Source: Caballeronia ptereochthonis
GTDB lineage: Bacteria; Pseudomonadota; Gammaproteobacteria; Burkholderiales; Burkholderiaceae
DNA length: 36,310 bases
Assembly: GCF_001545075.1 (NCBI RefSeq)
Contig: NZ_FCOB02000049.1
Span: 1-36,310 of the forward strand
Direction of reading: 5' to 3'
In this document: positions 7,887 through 17,331 of the stretch, piece by piece
Layout of the letters: each line of letters opens with the position of its first letter
How positions within the stretch are numbered: the stretch's first letter is position 1
The notes under the pieces: model-generated
Seen by the model: only the letters and a program-made list of their open reading frames with translations
The model's database searches: none
What the model was told of the DNA's origin: nothing
Program-made: the position numbers and the translations under genes

Positions 7887-8933
7887 ATGAGTTCAGCACT
7901 GAAAGTCGGCGTAATGGGTTACGGCCTCGCCGGCGCGACGTTTCACGCGCCCGTCATCGAGCACTGCGGCCGGGCGGAAGTGACGGCCATCGCGACGAGC
8001 CAGGACGAGCGCGCGCAGGCCGATTATCCGAACGCGCAGATCGTCGCGGATTTCGATGCATTGCTCGCCGTCGATGGGCTCGAATGCGTCGTCGTCGCGA
8101 CGCCGAACGACACGCACTTCGATCTCGCGCACCGCGCGCTGTCGGCGGGCAAGCACGTGGTCGTCGACAAGCCGGTGACGCTCACGGCGCGCGACGCCCG
8201 CACGCTCGCCGATCTCGCCGCCGGACGCGGCTTGCTCTTCGCGCCGTTCCACAACCGCCGCTGGGACGGCGATTTCATGACGGTGCGCGCGCTGCTCGAG
8301 AGCGGGCGGCTCGGGCGCATCACGCATTACGAATCGCACTTCGACCGCTTTCGCCCGAAAGTCCCGCAACGCTGGCGCGAGGAAGCGTCGCGCGGCGGCG
8401 GCCTGCTGTTCGATCTGGGGCCGCATCTGATCGACCAGGCGCTGACGCTGTTCGGCGCGCCGCAGACGGTGACGGCCTTCGTCAAGGCGCATCGCGATCA
8501 CGCGCACGCGCCGGATTACGTGCACCTCGTGCTCGGTTACGGCGACAAGGAAGTGATCCTGCACGCGAGCGCGCTCGCGGCGCTCGATCCGCCGCGTTTC
8601 GCGATTCACGGCACGCGCGGAAGTTACGTGAAGAGCGGGCTCGATACGCAGGAGGACCAGTTGCGCTCGGGCATGCGGCCGGGAAATCCGGAATTCGGCA
8701 AGAATCCGCCGGGCTTGCTGCGCGAAGTCGACGGCGACCTCGATCTGCGTCACGAATACGCCACGAAGGACGGCGCGTATGTCGAGTTCTATCGCGCGCT
8801 GGCGGCGTCGATTCAGGACGGCAAGCCGTTCCCCGTTTCGCCGCAGGACGCGGTCGACACAATGACGATCATCGAACTGGCGATTCAGAGCGACGCGCAA
8901 GGGCGCAGCGTTCCTTTCCAGCGGATCGGCTGA
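7887..8933 (+). CDS. Gfo/Idh/MocA-family NAD(P)-dependent oxidoreductase
   Basis: A 348-aa protein with an N-terminal Rossmann fold (VGVMGYGLAGATFH, residues 7-20), then ATPNDTH (71-77) and the conserved Lys motif of this family in the form DKPVTL (Lys95; EKP in most members). The C-terminal alpha/beta domain follows, with GGGLLFDLGPHLIDQAL carrying the usual Asp/His pair. Length and order match YdgJ-like members, which oxidise or reduce sugars or cyclitols. The actual substrate is not evident. ATG 7887 is preceded by AGGA. It is a single gene, followed by a hairpin and then the gcv promoter. Confidence 0.85.
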   Translation: MSSALKVGVMGYGLAGATFHAPVIEHCGRAEVTAIATSQDERAQADYPNAQIVADFDALLAVDGLECVVVATPNDTHFDLAHRALSAGKHVVVDKPVTLTARDARTLADLAAGRGLLFAPFHNRRWDGDFMTVRALLESGRLGRITHYESHFDRFRPKVPQRWREEASRGGGLLFDLGPHLIDQALTLFGAPQTVTAFVKAHRDHAHAPDYVHLVLGYGDKEVILHASALAALDPPRFAIHGTRGSYVKSGLDTQEDQLRSGMRPGNPEFGKNPPGLLREVDGDLDLRHEYATKDGAYVEFYRALAASIQDGKPFPVSPQDAVDTMTIIELAIQSDAQGRSVPFQRIG

Positions 8934-8945
8934 ACACCATTCAGC

Positions 8946-8975
8946 GGGCGTGTGCGCTGTCCATCGGACACGCCC
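8946..8975 (+). terminator. Possible terminator hairpin after the oxidoreductase
   Basis: GGGCGTGT (8946-8953) pairs with ACACGCCC (8968-8975); an alternative inner stem is TGTCC/GGACA. It lies 13 nt after the stop, with no real T-run, so Rho-independent termination is uncertain. Confidence 0.35.
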
Positions 8976-8983
8976 GAATCCGT

Positions 8984-9012
8984 TTGACAACCCCAATCCG
9001 GTCGCGTAAATT
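8984..9012 (+). promoter_or_regulatory. Sigma-70 promoter of the gcv operon
   Basis: TTGACA (8984-8989) and TAAATT (9007-9012) are separated by 17 nt, with the start point expected about 10 nt before the first riboswitch aptamer. The -35 is perfect and the -10 has two deviations. Confidence 0.75.
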
Positions 9013-9021
9013 CTGCCGCAC

Positions 9022-9273
9022 GCGTCGGGAGAGCGCGTGGCCGCTGTTGTCTTCAGCGTCGCCGCGCCGCCGAAGGGGCATACCCGCAAACTCTCAGGCA
9101 AAAGGACCGGCGGCGTCGAGGAAAGCACTCATTTGGGTCCATTTCCTCGCACTCTGGAGAGCGGCAGCGGCTTCGTCGAACGAGCCAGTTGCCCACCGAA
9201 GGGGCGCGCGATGAACCGCAGCACGAACGTGCACGGTTCGCGCAATCTCTCAGGTACCGAGGACAGAGGGGTC
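9022..9273 (+). ncRNA. Tandem glycine riboswitch
   Basis: Two glycine aptamers in series form the gcvT leader. Aptamer 1 (about 9024-9118) carries GGGAGAGCG, CCGAAGGGGCA (9070-9080), ACTCTCAGGCA and GGACCG. Aptamer 2 (about 9151-9271) repeats the set as TGGAGAGCGG, ACCGAAGGGGC (9195-9205), ATCTCTCAGGT and GAGGACAGAGGGG. The short linker (about 9119-9150) and their order match the known tandem class. Known members upstream of gcvT are ON switches, so glycine binding should permit expression of the glycine cleavage genes. A hairpin with a T-run at 9349-9381 is a candidate expression platform. Confidence 0.92.
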
Positions 9274-9348
9274 ACGCATCGCAACCGTCAGGCGGAACGC
9301 GCCTTGCGTGTGGAGTCGAAATAATCGATCCCGCGCGCGCGCTTCATC

Positions 9349-9381
9349 CGCAGGCGAAAAGTGCGCTGCGTGGCCTTTTTT
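9349..9381 (+). terminator. Putative riboswitch-controlled terminator before gcvT
   Basis: CGCAG (9349-9353) pairs with CTGCG (9366-9370). The inner GCG/TGC pairs need one bulge, and the loop is AAAAG. TGGCC and six T (9376-9381) follow. It sits between the second aptamer and the gcvT ATG, where the expression platform is expected. The competing antiterminator was not worked out. Confidence 0.5.
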
Positions 9382-9402
9382 GTTTCGCGAACCGAGGCCC
9401 CG

Positions 9403-10527
<1,125 letters not shown>

Positions 10528-10590
10528 AGGCCGTCGCGCCCGTTCCCTCCGATCAAGAACCTCACGAACGAATCACGCAAGGAGCATCCA

Positions 10591-10971
10591 ATGAGCATCC
10601 CGGCCGATCTGAAATACACCGAATCGCACGAATGGGTCCGCACCGAATCCGATGGCACGCTGACCGTCGGCATCACCGATCACGCGCAGGAAGCGCTCGG
10701 TGACATCGTCTTCGTCGAGCTGCCCGCGGCGGGCAAGGCCGTTGCGGCGGGCGACGCCATCGCCGTCATCGAATCGGTGAAGGCCGCCTCCGATATCTAC
10801 GCGCCGGTCTCCGGCGAGATCGTCGAGGCCAATGACGCGCTGAGCTCCGCGCCCGATCAGGTGAACGGCGCGCCTTACGAAAGCTGGCTCTTCAAAATCA
10901 AGCCGTCGGGCGACGCCGGCCTCGACAAGCTGCTCGACGCCGAAGGCTACGGCAAGTCGATCGGCGAATAA
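10591..10971 (+). CDS. gcvH: Glycine cleavage system H protein (lipoyl carrier)
   Basis: A 126-aa carrier protein. Its lipoate attachment site is Lys64 in VIESVKAASDIYAPVSG. Lipoyl-Lys64 swings between GcvP (decarboxylation), GcvT (methylene transfer) and the L protein (reoxidation; lpd is not in the window). N-terminal DLKYTESHEWVR and C-terminal YESWLFKIKPS are conserved family sequences. AAGGAG stands 8 nt before the ATG. Normal length, mid-operon, 63 bp after gcvT and 63 bp before gcvP. Confidence 0.97.
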   Translation: MSIPADLKYTESHEWVRTESDGTLTVGITDHAQEALGDIVFVELPAAGKAVAAGDAIAVIESVKAASDIYAPVSGEIVEANDALSSAPDQVNGAPYESWLFKIKPSGDAGLDKLLDAEGYGKSIGE

Positions 10972-11034
10972 CTCTCTATTGGACGAAGGCGGTTTTTCGC
11001 GCGCTCGCGAGAACCGCCGATCGCAGGAATTCAC

Positions 11035-13962
11035 ATGAAGCTCGAACACCCGGATCGCCTGATGAACCGCACCTCCCTGTCACTCGCCTCGCTCGAATGT
11101 CACGACGCGTTCGCGGAACGGCACATCGGCCCCGACGAGGCGGACCAGCGCGCGATGCTCGACGCGCTCGGCTTCGCATCGCGCGCGGCCTTCATCGACG
11201 CGGTGATTCCTGAATCGATCCGCCGCAAGGAAGCGCTGCCGCTCGGCGCGTTCACGCAGCCGAAGAGCGAGGCGGAAGCGCTCGCGTCGCTGCGCCGGCT
11301 GGCGGACGAGAATCTGGTGTTTCGGACTTACATCGGCCAAGGTTACTATGGCACGCACACGCCGGCCGTGATCCTCCGCAACGTGCTCGAAAATCCGGCG
11401 TGGTACACGGCCTACACGCCGTATCAGCCGGAGATTTCGCAAGGGCGTCTCGAAGCGCTCCTGAACTTCCAGCAGATGGTGATGGACCTGACGGGCCTCG
11501 CGATGGCGAACGCGTCGCTGCTCGACGAAGCCACCGCCGCCGCCGAAGCGATGACGCTCCTGCAACGCATCGGCAAGCCGAAGTCGAACGTGTTCTACGT
11601 CGCCGCCGACGTGCTGCCGCAGACCATCGAAGTGGTGAAGACGCGCGCGAAGCCGGCGGGCATCGAAGTGAAGGTCGGCCCGGCCGCGGATGCCGCGGGC
11701 GCGAACGCGTTCGGCGTGCTGCTGCAGTATCCTGGCGCGAACGGCGATGTGCGCGACTACCGCGCGCTCGCCGAAGCGGTTCATGCCGCAGGCGGCCATG
11801 TCGTCGCGGCTGCGGATCTTCTTGCGCTGACGCTCGTCACGCCGCCGGGCGAATGGGGCGCGGATGTCGCGATCGGCAATACGCAGCGCTTCGGCGTGCC
11901 GGTCGGCTTCGGCGGTCCGCATGCGGCGTACATGGCCGTGCGCGACGAATTCAAGCGCCAGATGCCGGGGCGTCTCGTCGGCGTGACGGTCGATGCGCAA
12001 GGCAATCCCGCGCTGCGTCTCGCGCTGCAGACGCGCGAGCAGCACATCCGCCGCGAGAAGGCAACGTCGAATGTCTGCACGGCGCAGGCGCTGCTCGCGA
12101 TCATGGCGAGCATGTATGCGGTCTATCACGGTCCCCAAGGGCTCAAAACGATCGCGTTGCGCGTGAACCGCGTCGCATCGATCTTCGCGGCGGGCATCAG
12201 GAAGCTGGGCTACTCGATCGCCAACGATACGTTTTTCGATACGGTCACGATCGACAGCGGCGCGAACACGAACGCGCTGCATCAGGCCGCTTACGCCGCG
12301 CATGTCAATCTGCGTCATGCGAGCGCAACGCAAGTCGGCGTGTCGCTCGACGAAACCACCACGCGCGACGATCTGCTGAAGCTCTTCGCGCTGTTCGCCG
12401 AAGTCGCGGGCAAGACCGAAACGTTCGATATCGACGCGCTCGATCAAGCCGCGCCCGATTCGCTGCCGGCCGAGCTGCACCGCACGAGCGATTACCTCAC
12501 GCATCCGGTCTTCAACCGTCACCATTCCGAACACGAAATGCTGCGCTATCTGCGCAGCCTCGCCGACAAGGACCTCGCGCTCGACCGCACGATGATCCCG
12601 CTCGGCTCCTGCACGATGAAGCTCAACGCGACGTCGGAGATGCTGCCGGTCACGTGGCCCGAATTCGCGCAGATTCACCCGTTCGCGCCCGCCGAGCAGA
12701 CGGTCGGCTATCGCACGATGATCGATCAGCTCGAGCAGATGCTCGTCGCCTGCACGGGTTACGCGGCAGTGTCGCTGCAGCCGAACGCCGGATCGCAGGG
12801 CGAGTACGCGGGCTTGCTCATCATCCACGCGTACCACGAATCGCGCGGCGAAGGGCATCGCAACGTGTGCCTGATTCCGGCGTCCGCGCACGGCACGAAT
12901 CCGGCGTCGGCGCAGATGGCGGGCATGCAGGTCGTCGTCGTCGCGTGCGATGCGAACGGCAACGTCGATATCGAAGACCTGAAGGCGAAGGCCGGGAAGC
13001 ATTCGGCGAATCTCGCGGCGATCATGATCACGTATCCGTCGACGCATGGCGTGTTCGAGCGCAACGTCCGCGAGATCTGCGACATCGTCCATTCGCACGG
13101 CGGCCAGGTGTATGTCGACGGCGCCAACATGAACGCAATGGTCGGCCTGTGCGCCCCGGGCCAGTTCGGCGGCGACGTCTCGCACCTGAACCTGCACAAG
13201 ACTTTCTGCATTCCGCACGGCGGCGGCGGACCGGGCGTCGGTCCGGTCGCGGTCGGCGCGCATCTGGCGAAATTCCTGCCGAATCAGGCGTCGACCGGCT
13301 ACAAGCGCGACGAGGCGGGCATCGGCGCGGTGTCGTCGGCGCCGTATGGCTCGGCCGCGATCCTGCCGATTTCGTGGATGTACATCGCGATGATGGGCGC
13401 GCAAGGGCTCACCGCCGCGACCGAAAGCGCAATCCTCGCGGCGAACTATGTCGCGAAACGTCTCGCGCCGCACTATCCGGTGCTCTACAGCGGCCCGGGC
13501 GGACTGGTCGCGCACGAATGCATTCTCGACGTGCGGCCGCTCAAGGAAGCGAGCGGCATCTCGGTGGAAGACGTCGCGAAGCGACTGATCGACTACGGCT
13601 TCCACGCGCCGACGATGAGCTTCCCCGTGCCCGGCACGCTGATGGTCGAGCCGACGGAATCGGAATCGAAGGAAGAGCTCGATCGCTTCATCGACGCGAT
13701 GATCGCCATCCGCGAGGAAATCCGCGCGGTGGAGGAAGGCCGCGCCGACCGCGAGGACAACGTGCTGAAGCACGCGCCGCACACGGCGGCCGTCGTCGCG
13801 TCGGACAACTGGGAGCACGAGTACACGCGCGAAGCCGCGGCCTATCCGGTCAGGTCGCTGGTGACGCGCAAATACTGGTCGCCAGTGGGCCGCGCGGACA
13901 ACGCATACGGCGACCGCAACCTGATGTGCTCGTGCGTGCCGATCTCCGACTACGCTGAATGA
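11035..13962 (+). CDS. gcvP: Glycine dehydrogenase (decarboxylating), P protein
   Basis: A 975-aa PLP enzyme that decarboxylates glycine and loads the aminomethyl group onto lipoyl-GcvH. It is the single-chain (fused P1-P2) form. The N half has FAERHIGPDEADQRAML and IGQGYYGTHTPAVI. The C half has the PLP-binding Lys722 in HLNLHKTFCIPHGGGGPG, preceded by VYVDGANMNAM. ATG 11035 has AGGA nearby. ATG 11062 is an alternative giving 966 aa. Last gene of the gcv operon, ending in an intrinsic terminator at 13982-14018. Confidence 0.97.
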   Translation: MKLEHPDRLMNRTSLSLASLECHDAFAERHIGPDEADQRAMLDALGFASRAAFIDAVIPESIRRKEALPLGAFTQPKSEAEALASLRRLADENLVFRTYIGQGYYGTHTPAVILRNVLENPAWYTAYTPYQPEISQGRLEALLNFQQMVMDLTGLAMANASLLDEATAAAEAMTLLQRIGKPKSNVFYVAADVLPQTIEVVKTRAKPAGIEVKVGPAADAAGANAFGVLLQYPGANGDVRDYRALAEAVHAAGGHVVAAADLLALTLVTPPGEWGADVAIGNTQRFGVPVGFGGPHAAYMAVRDEFKRQMPGRLVGVTVDAQGNPALRLALQTREQHIRREKATSNVCTAQALLAIMASMYAVYHGPQGLKTIALRVNRVASIFAAGIRKLGYSIANDTFFDTVTIDSGANTNALHQAAYAAHVNLRHASATQVGVSLDETTTRDDLLKLFALFAEVAGKTETFDIDALDQAAPDSLPAELHRTSDYLTHPVFNRHHSEHEMLRYLRSLADKDLALDRTMIPLGSCTMKLNATSEMLPVTWPEFAQIHPFAPAEQTVGYRTMIDQLEQMLVACTGYAAVSLQPNAGSQGEYAGLLIIHAYHESRGEGHRNVCLIPASAHGTNPASAQMAGMQVVVVACDANGNVDIEDLKAKAGKHSANLAAIMITYPSTHGVFERNVREICDIVHSHGGQVYVDGANMNAMVGLCAPGQFGGDVSHLNLHKTFCIPHGGGGPGVGPVAVGAHLAKFLPNQASTGYKRDEAGIGAVSSAPYGSAAILPISWMYIAMMGAQGLTAATESAILAANYVAKRLAPHYPVLYSGPGGLVAHECILDVRPLKEASGISVEDVAKRLIDYGFHAPTMSFPVPGTLMVEPTESESKEELDRFIDAMIAIREEIRAVEEGRADREDNVLKHAPHTAAVVASDNWEHEYTREAAAYPVRSLVTRKYWSPVGRADNAYGDRNLMCSCVPISDYAE

Positions 13963-13981
13963 GCACGAAGTGAAAGCGGCA

Positions 13982-14018
13982 AACCGCCCGAATCCGTAAA
14001 GCATTGTCGGGCGGTTTT
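13982..14018 (+). terminator. Intrinsic terminator of gcvTHP
   Basis: A perfect 10-bp stem AACCGCCCGA/TCGGGCGGTT (13982-13991, 14007-14016) with a 15-nt loop and a short T-run, 20 nt after the gcvP stop. It separates gcvTHP from the alginate-lyase-like gene. Confidence 0.8.
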
Positions 14019-14078
14019 GCGGCGCGCGTCAGAAGGGCTAACATCTCACCCCGGACCAAAGCCAATCAAGGAGTTCGC

Positions 14079-15185
14079 ATGGCGCTGAAGGTGCGTGAGG
14101 TGAATGAGAGCCGTTTCAGGACGCGCGCGCGGCAGGCCATGCTGTGCGCGCTGATGCTGGCCGCGCCGGTCGCGCATGCGGCGATGAATTTCTGCGCCGC
14201 GCCCGCGATGCAGACGAGCGAGCGGACCAATGCAGACCCCGGCGTGAAGGCGCTCGTGAAGACGGTGCAGTCGCACGTCAACGATCAGCCGAGGCCGCGC
14301 GCGAAACTGCACACCGAGGGCACGCTTCCGCACGAAGGCATCCATGACGAAAGCGTCGAGGCGGAGAAAGACCTCGACCTGATGCGTGACGCGGCGCTCG
14401 CCTGGCGCGTGACCGGCGACGAGCGCTATCTGCGGCTGGTCGACCGGTTTCTTTTCGCCTGGACGACGACTTATCAGCCGAGCTTCAATCCGATCGACGA
14501 GACGAACTTCGAATCGCTGATCCTCGCCTACGATCTGACGGCAAGCGCCCTGCCCGTGAAGACGCGCAACGCGGCCAACGCGTTCATCACGAAGATGGTG
14601 ACCGGCTATGTCGCCGACATGGACAAGCAGCCACGGCCGCTCACGGGCACGTATCGCAACAACTGGCAGAGCCATCGCGTGAAGCTGGTGGCGATGGGCG
14701 CGTTCACCATCGACGATCGCAAGCTCATCGACGCGGCGCAGCGGCTGTTCGTCGAGCATATCGGCGACAACATCGCGCCGGACGGATCGACCGTGGATTT
14801 CGCCGAGCGCGATGCGCTGCGCTACGTCACCTACGATCTTCAGCCGCTCGTGACGGCGGCGCTCGCTGCGCGGCGGCACAACCGCAACTGGGTCGCGGAG
14901 CGCGCGCCGTCGGGCGCGACGCTCGCCGAGGCGCTCAACTGGCTCACGCCGTACGCGCTCGGCACCCGGACGCACGAGGAATTCGTGCATTCGTCCGTGC
15001 CTTTCGACGCCAAGCGTCGCGAGGCCGGCTTGCCCGGTTTCTCGGGACCATGGGACCCGAAGAACGCGTCCGAACTCTATTATCTGGCGGCCCGCATGGA
15101 TGGCCGTTACGCGCCGGTGGCGCTGCGGCTCGCGCCGACGCCGCCCGCCTGGCTCGCGGTGTGTCTGCCGCTGCCGGCGCGTTAA
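14079..15185 (+). CDS. Secreted alginate-lyase-family protein
   Basis: A 368-aa protein. AAGGAG lies 6 nt before ATG 14079; the frame is open upstream, but there is no ribosome site for those starts. An Arg-rich n-region and hydrophobic core (20-33) end in VAHAA, a Sec signal peptidase I site near residue 34/35. The mature part is an all-helical (alpha/alpha) toroid of the PL5/AlgL-like alginate lyase type. NNWQSHR (194-200) carries the Asn/His pair typical of the active site. HEGIHDES, DETNFESLILAYDL and WDPKNASELYYLA are further conserved stretches. Expected role: beta-elimination of mannuronate-type or related acidic polysaccharide in the periplasm or outside. The true substrate is unknown. 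It lies between gcvP and sdaA without other polysaccharide genes nearby. Confidence 0.75.
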   Translation: MALKVREVNESRFRTRARQAMLCALMLAAPVAHAAMNFCAAPAMQTSERTNADPGVKALVKTVQSHVNDQPRPRAKLHTEGTLPHEGIHDESVEAEKDLDLMRDAALAWRVTGDERYLRLVDRFLFAWTTTYQPSFNPIDETNFESLILAYDLTASALPVKTRNAANAFITKMVTGYVADMDKQPRPLTGTYRNNWQSHRVKLVAMGAFTIDDRKLIDAAQRLFVEHIGDNIAPDGSTVDFAERDALRYVTYDLQPLVTAALAARRHNRNWVAERAPSGATLAEALNWLTPYALGTRTHEEFVHSSVPFDAKRREAGLPGFSGPWDPKNASELYYLAARMDGRYAPVALRLAPTPPAWLAVCLPLPAR

Positions 15186-15206
15186 TTTCTATAGGCAGGA
15201 GCAGTC

Positions 15207-16595
15207 ATGGCAGTCAGCGTATTCGACCTCTTCAAGATCGGCATCGGACCTTCCAGCTCGCACACCGTCGGACCGATGCGCGCCGCGCTGATGTTCGCGC
15301 AAGGGCTAGAGCGCGACGGGCTGCTGGACGCGGTGGCGTCGGTGAAATGCGAGCTGTACGGCTCGCTCGGCGCGACAGGAAAGGGCCACGGCACCGATCG
15401 CGGCGTGATGCTCGGCCTGATGGGCGATGCGCCCGATACCGTCGATGCGCGCACCATCGTGCCGCGGCTGGAGGCGGTGCGTGCGTCGAAGACGCTGGCG
15501 CTGCTGGAGAAGCACGAGATTCCGTTCACCCTGAAGGAAAACATCGCGTTCTACCGGCAGGCGTTGCCGGAGCATCCGAACGGCATGAAGCTGCATGCTT
15601 TCGATGCGAACGGCACGTTGCTGCGCGAGGCGACTTATCTGTCGGTCGGCGGCGGGTTCGTCGTGACGGCGGGCGCGCCGAATACGGCGGTACTGACCGC
15701 GCACGAACAGTTGCCGTATCCGTTTCAGACCGGCGACGAGTTGATGAAAATGTGCGCGGAATCGGGAAAGTCGATCGCGCAGCTGATGTGGGAAAACGAG
15801 CGCGTCTGGCGCAGCGAGGAGGAGATCCGCGCGGGGCTTATGCGCATCTGGGACGTGATGCAGGATTGCGTCGCGCGTGGGTGCGGCATCGGCAATCCGG
15901 AAGCGGAAGGGCACTTGCCCGGGCCGTTTCAGGTCAAGCGGCGTGCGCCGCAGCTGTACAAGGCGCTGGCGGGCAAGCCGGAGCAGGCGCTGCGCGATCC
16001 CCTGTCGATGATCGACTGGATCAATCTCTACGCGATCGCGGTGAACGAGGAGAACGCGGTGGGCGGACGTGTCGTGACGGCGCCGACCAATGGCGCGGCG
16101 GGCATCGTGCCGGCCGTGCTGCATTACTACGATCGTTTCGTGCCCGGATCGAACGCGCAGGGCGTGATCGACTTTCTGCTCACGGCCGCGGCGATCGGCA
16201 TTCTGTACAAGATGAACGCCTCGATTTCCGGCGCTGAAGTCGGTTGTCAAGGCGAGGTCGGCGTCGCCTGTTCGATGGCTGCGGGCGCGCTTGCGGCGGT
16301 GCTCGGCGGATCGCCGGCGCAAGTCGAGAATGCCGCCGAGATCGGCATGGAGCATAACCTCGGGCTGACGTGCGATCCGGTCGGCGGGATGGTGCAGATT
16401 CCGTGCATCGAACGCAACGCGATGGGCTCGGTGAAGGCAGTCAACGCGGCGCGCATGGCGATGCGCGGGGATGGGTCGCATTATGTTTCGCTGGATTCGG
16501 TCATCAAGACCATGCGCGAGACCGGCGCGGATATGAAGACCAAATATAAAGAGACTTCGCGCGGCGGGTTGGCGGTGAATATCGTGGAGTGTTGA
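15207..16595 (+). CDS. sdaA: L-serine ammonia-lyase, iron-sulfur dependent (single chain)
   Basis: A 462-aa enzyme converting L-serine to pyruvate and ammonia. The N-terminal beta domain begins MAVSVFDLFKIGIGPSSSHT. The C-terminal alpha domain contains the three cysteines expected to bind the 4Fe-4S cluster: Cys347 (EVGCQGE), Cys389 (LTCDPVGG) and Cys400 (QIPCIERNA). Their spacing of 42 and 11 residues matches the Legionella enzyme as I recall it. GCAGGAG precedes ATG 15207 by a normal distance. It starts 21 bp after the alginate-lyase-like gene, so the two may be co-transcribed. Together with the gcv genes upstream it makes a glycine/serine catabolic block. Confidence 0.96.
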   Translation: MAVSVFDLFKIGIGPSSSHTVGPMRAALMFAQGLERDGLLDAVASVKCELYGSLGATGKGHGTDRGVMLGLMGDAPDTVDARTIVPRLEAVRASKTLALLEKHEIPFTLKENIAFYRQALPEHPNGMKLHAFDANGTLLREATYLSVGGGFVVTAGAPNTAVLTAHEQLPYPFQTGDELMKMCAESGKSIAQLMWENERVWRSEEEIRAGLMRIWDVMQDCVARGCGIGNPEAEGHLPGPFQVKRRAPQLYKALAGKPEQALRDPLSMIDWINLYAIAVNEENAVGGRVVTAPTNGAAGIVPAVLHYYDRFVPGSNAQGVIDFLLTAAAIGILYKMNASISGAEVGCQGEVGVACSMAAGALAAVLGGSPAQVENAAEIGMEHNLGLTCDPVGGMVQIPCIERNAMGSVKAVNAARMAMRGDGSHYVSLDSVIKTMRETGADMKTKYKETSRGGLAVNIVEC

Positions 16596-16605
16596 GGGAT
16601 CGCGG

Positions 16606-16633
16606 CTTGCGTCGGCCCGGTGTCCGGCGCAAG
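16606..16633 (+). terminator. Hairpin after sdaA, weak terminator candidate
   Basis: CTTGCG (16606-16611) pairs with CGCAAG (16628-16633), and the inner CGG/CCG pairs extend the stem. It lies 10 nt after the sdaA stop, with no T-run. Confidence 0.3.
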
Positions 16634-16707
16634 TCGTCCGTTCGATCGATTCCTTCCTTTGAACCGATTGCTTGGCATGACGATATAAACGTCTTGCGGA
16701 GCAGGCA

Positions 16708-17148
16708 ATGGTTGACATCAATGACAGCAACAGCTCAAACAAGCTGTGCATCCTCAGCGTGCGATACGAGGGAAACGACGCCGCATCGTATGAGATTGAT
16801 CTGAATCAGCTGGGACAATCGCTTCAGGGCTTCGCGCGCGTCTTCGGGCTATGTGCGAACACGCTCGCAACGGGTAGACTAACCCGACACCTCGATGCAC
16901 TCGATGTTCGCGTCGTTTTACTTCCCGTAGACGAACATCATTGCTTCGAAGTGCTAGCGATGGTGAAGAGCATGGCGACTAGCAAGGAACTGTGGTCTGG
17001 TGCGTTCGGGGCTGTGCTTGCTGTCGTGGTTCAGTATGTACTTTCTCGACGCGATCAAGATCAAATGAAATACCTGAACGAAGCGCTGCAGAAATCGTTG
17101 CAGCACAATCAGCAGAGTTTCGAAATGTTGAAAGCGATCATCGACTAA
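16708..17148 (+). CDS. Hypothetical membrane-anchored protein (146 aa), probably a truncated gene
   Basis: GCGGAG lies shortly before the ATG. Residues 1-90 look globular (LSVRYEGNDAASYEIDLNQL, then LGQSLQGFARVFGL). Residues 96-113 are a membrane segment (WSGAFGAVLAVVVQYVL) followed by positive residues. Residues 117-145 are a heptad-like helix (MKYLNEALQKSLQHNQQSFE). The N-terminal domain feels like a family of uncharacterised proteins usually longer than this one, but I cannot name it. Reading on in frame past the TAA gives more coding-like sequence to 17331, so the gene appears cut short by nonsense mutations. Lower GC than its neighbours suggests acquisition by transfer. Confidence 0.55.
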   Translation: MVDINDSNSSNKLCILSVRYEGNDAASYEIDLNQLGQSLQGFARVFGLCANTLATGRLTRHLDALDVRVVLLPVDEHHCFEVLAMVKSMATSKELWSGAFGAVLAVVVQYVLSRRDQDQMKYLNEALQKSLQHNQQSFEMLKAIID

Positions 17149-17331
17149 CTCGCCGACGCTCTGCGCCCCGCCGCGCGCCAGGCGCTCACACCCGTCGGCC
17201 GCTCCTGCAAGCGCATCGATCTCTAAAAGCAATTCATGACCTTGTCCACCGATCACAAACAAGCCTTCGCGCACGCCGTCCACACGGTCTCGGAGCACCT
17301 CGAGCCCTACGTCGGCGTGATTTCCACGTAA
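17149..17331 (+). pseudogene. In-frame downstream remnant of the 16708 gene
   Basis: Same reading frame as the 146-aa ORF. After TAA (17146-17148) come 25 codons (LADALRPAARQALTPVGRSC onward), then TAA at 17224, then AAGCAATTC and an ATG-led stretch MTLSTDHKQAFAHAVHTVSE to TAA at 17329. Codons are GC-rich at the third position, as in real genes of this genome. This looks like the eroded middle part of a once longer protein. It stops next to the flhA stop codon (17332), so its original 3' end has been lost. Confidence 0.5.

Noticed and set aside
11080..14004. Open frame of about 970 codons opposite gcvP, and another of about 850 codons in a second plus frame
   Set aside because: Both are composition-driven shadows of gcvP, very Arg/Ala-rich and without recognisable features.
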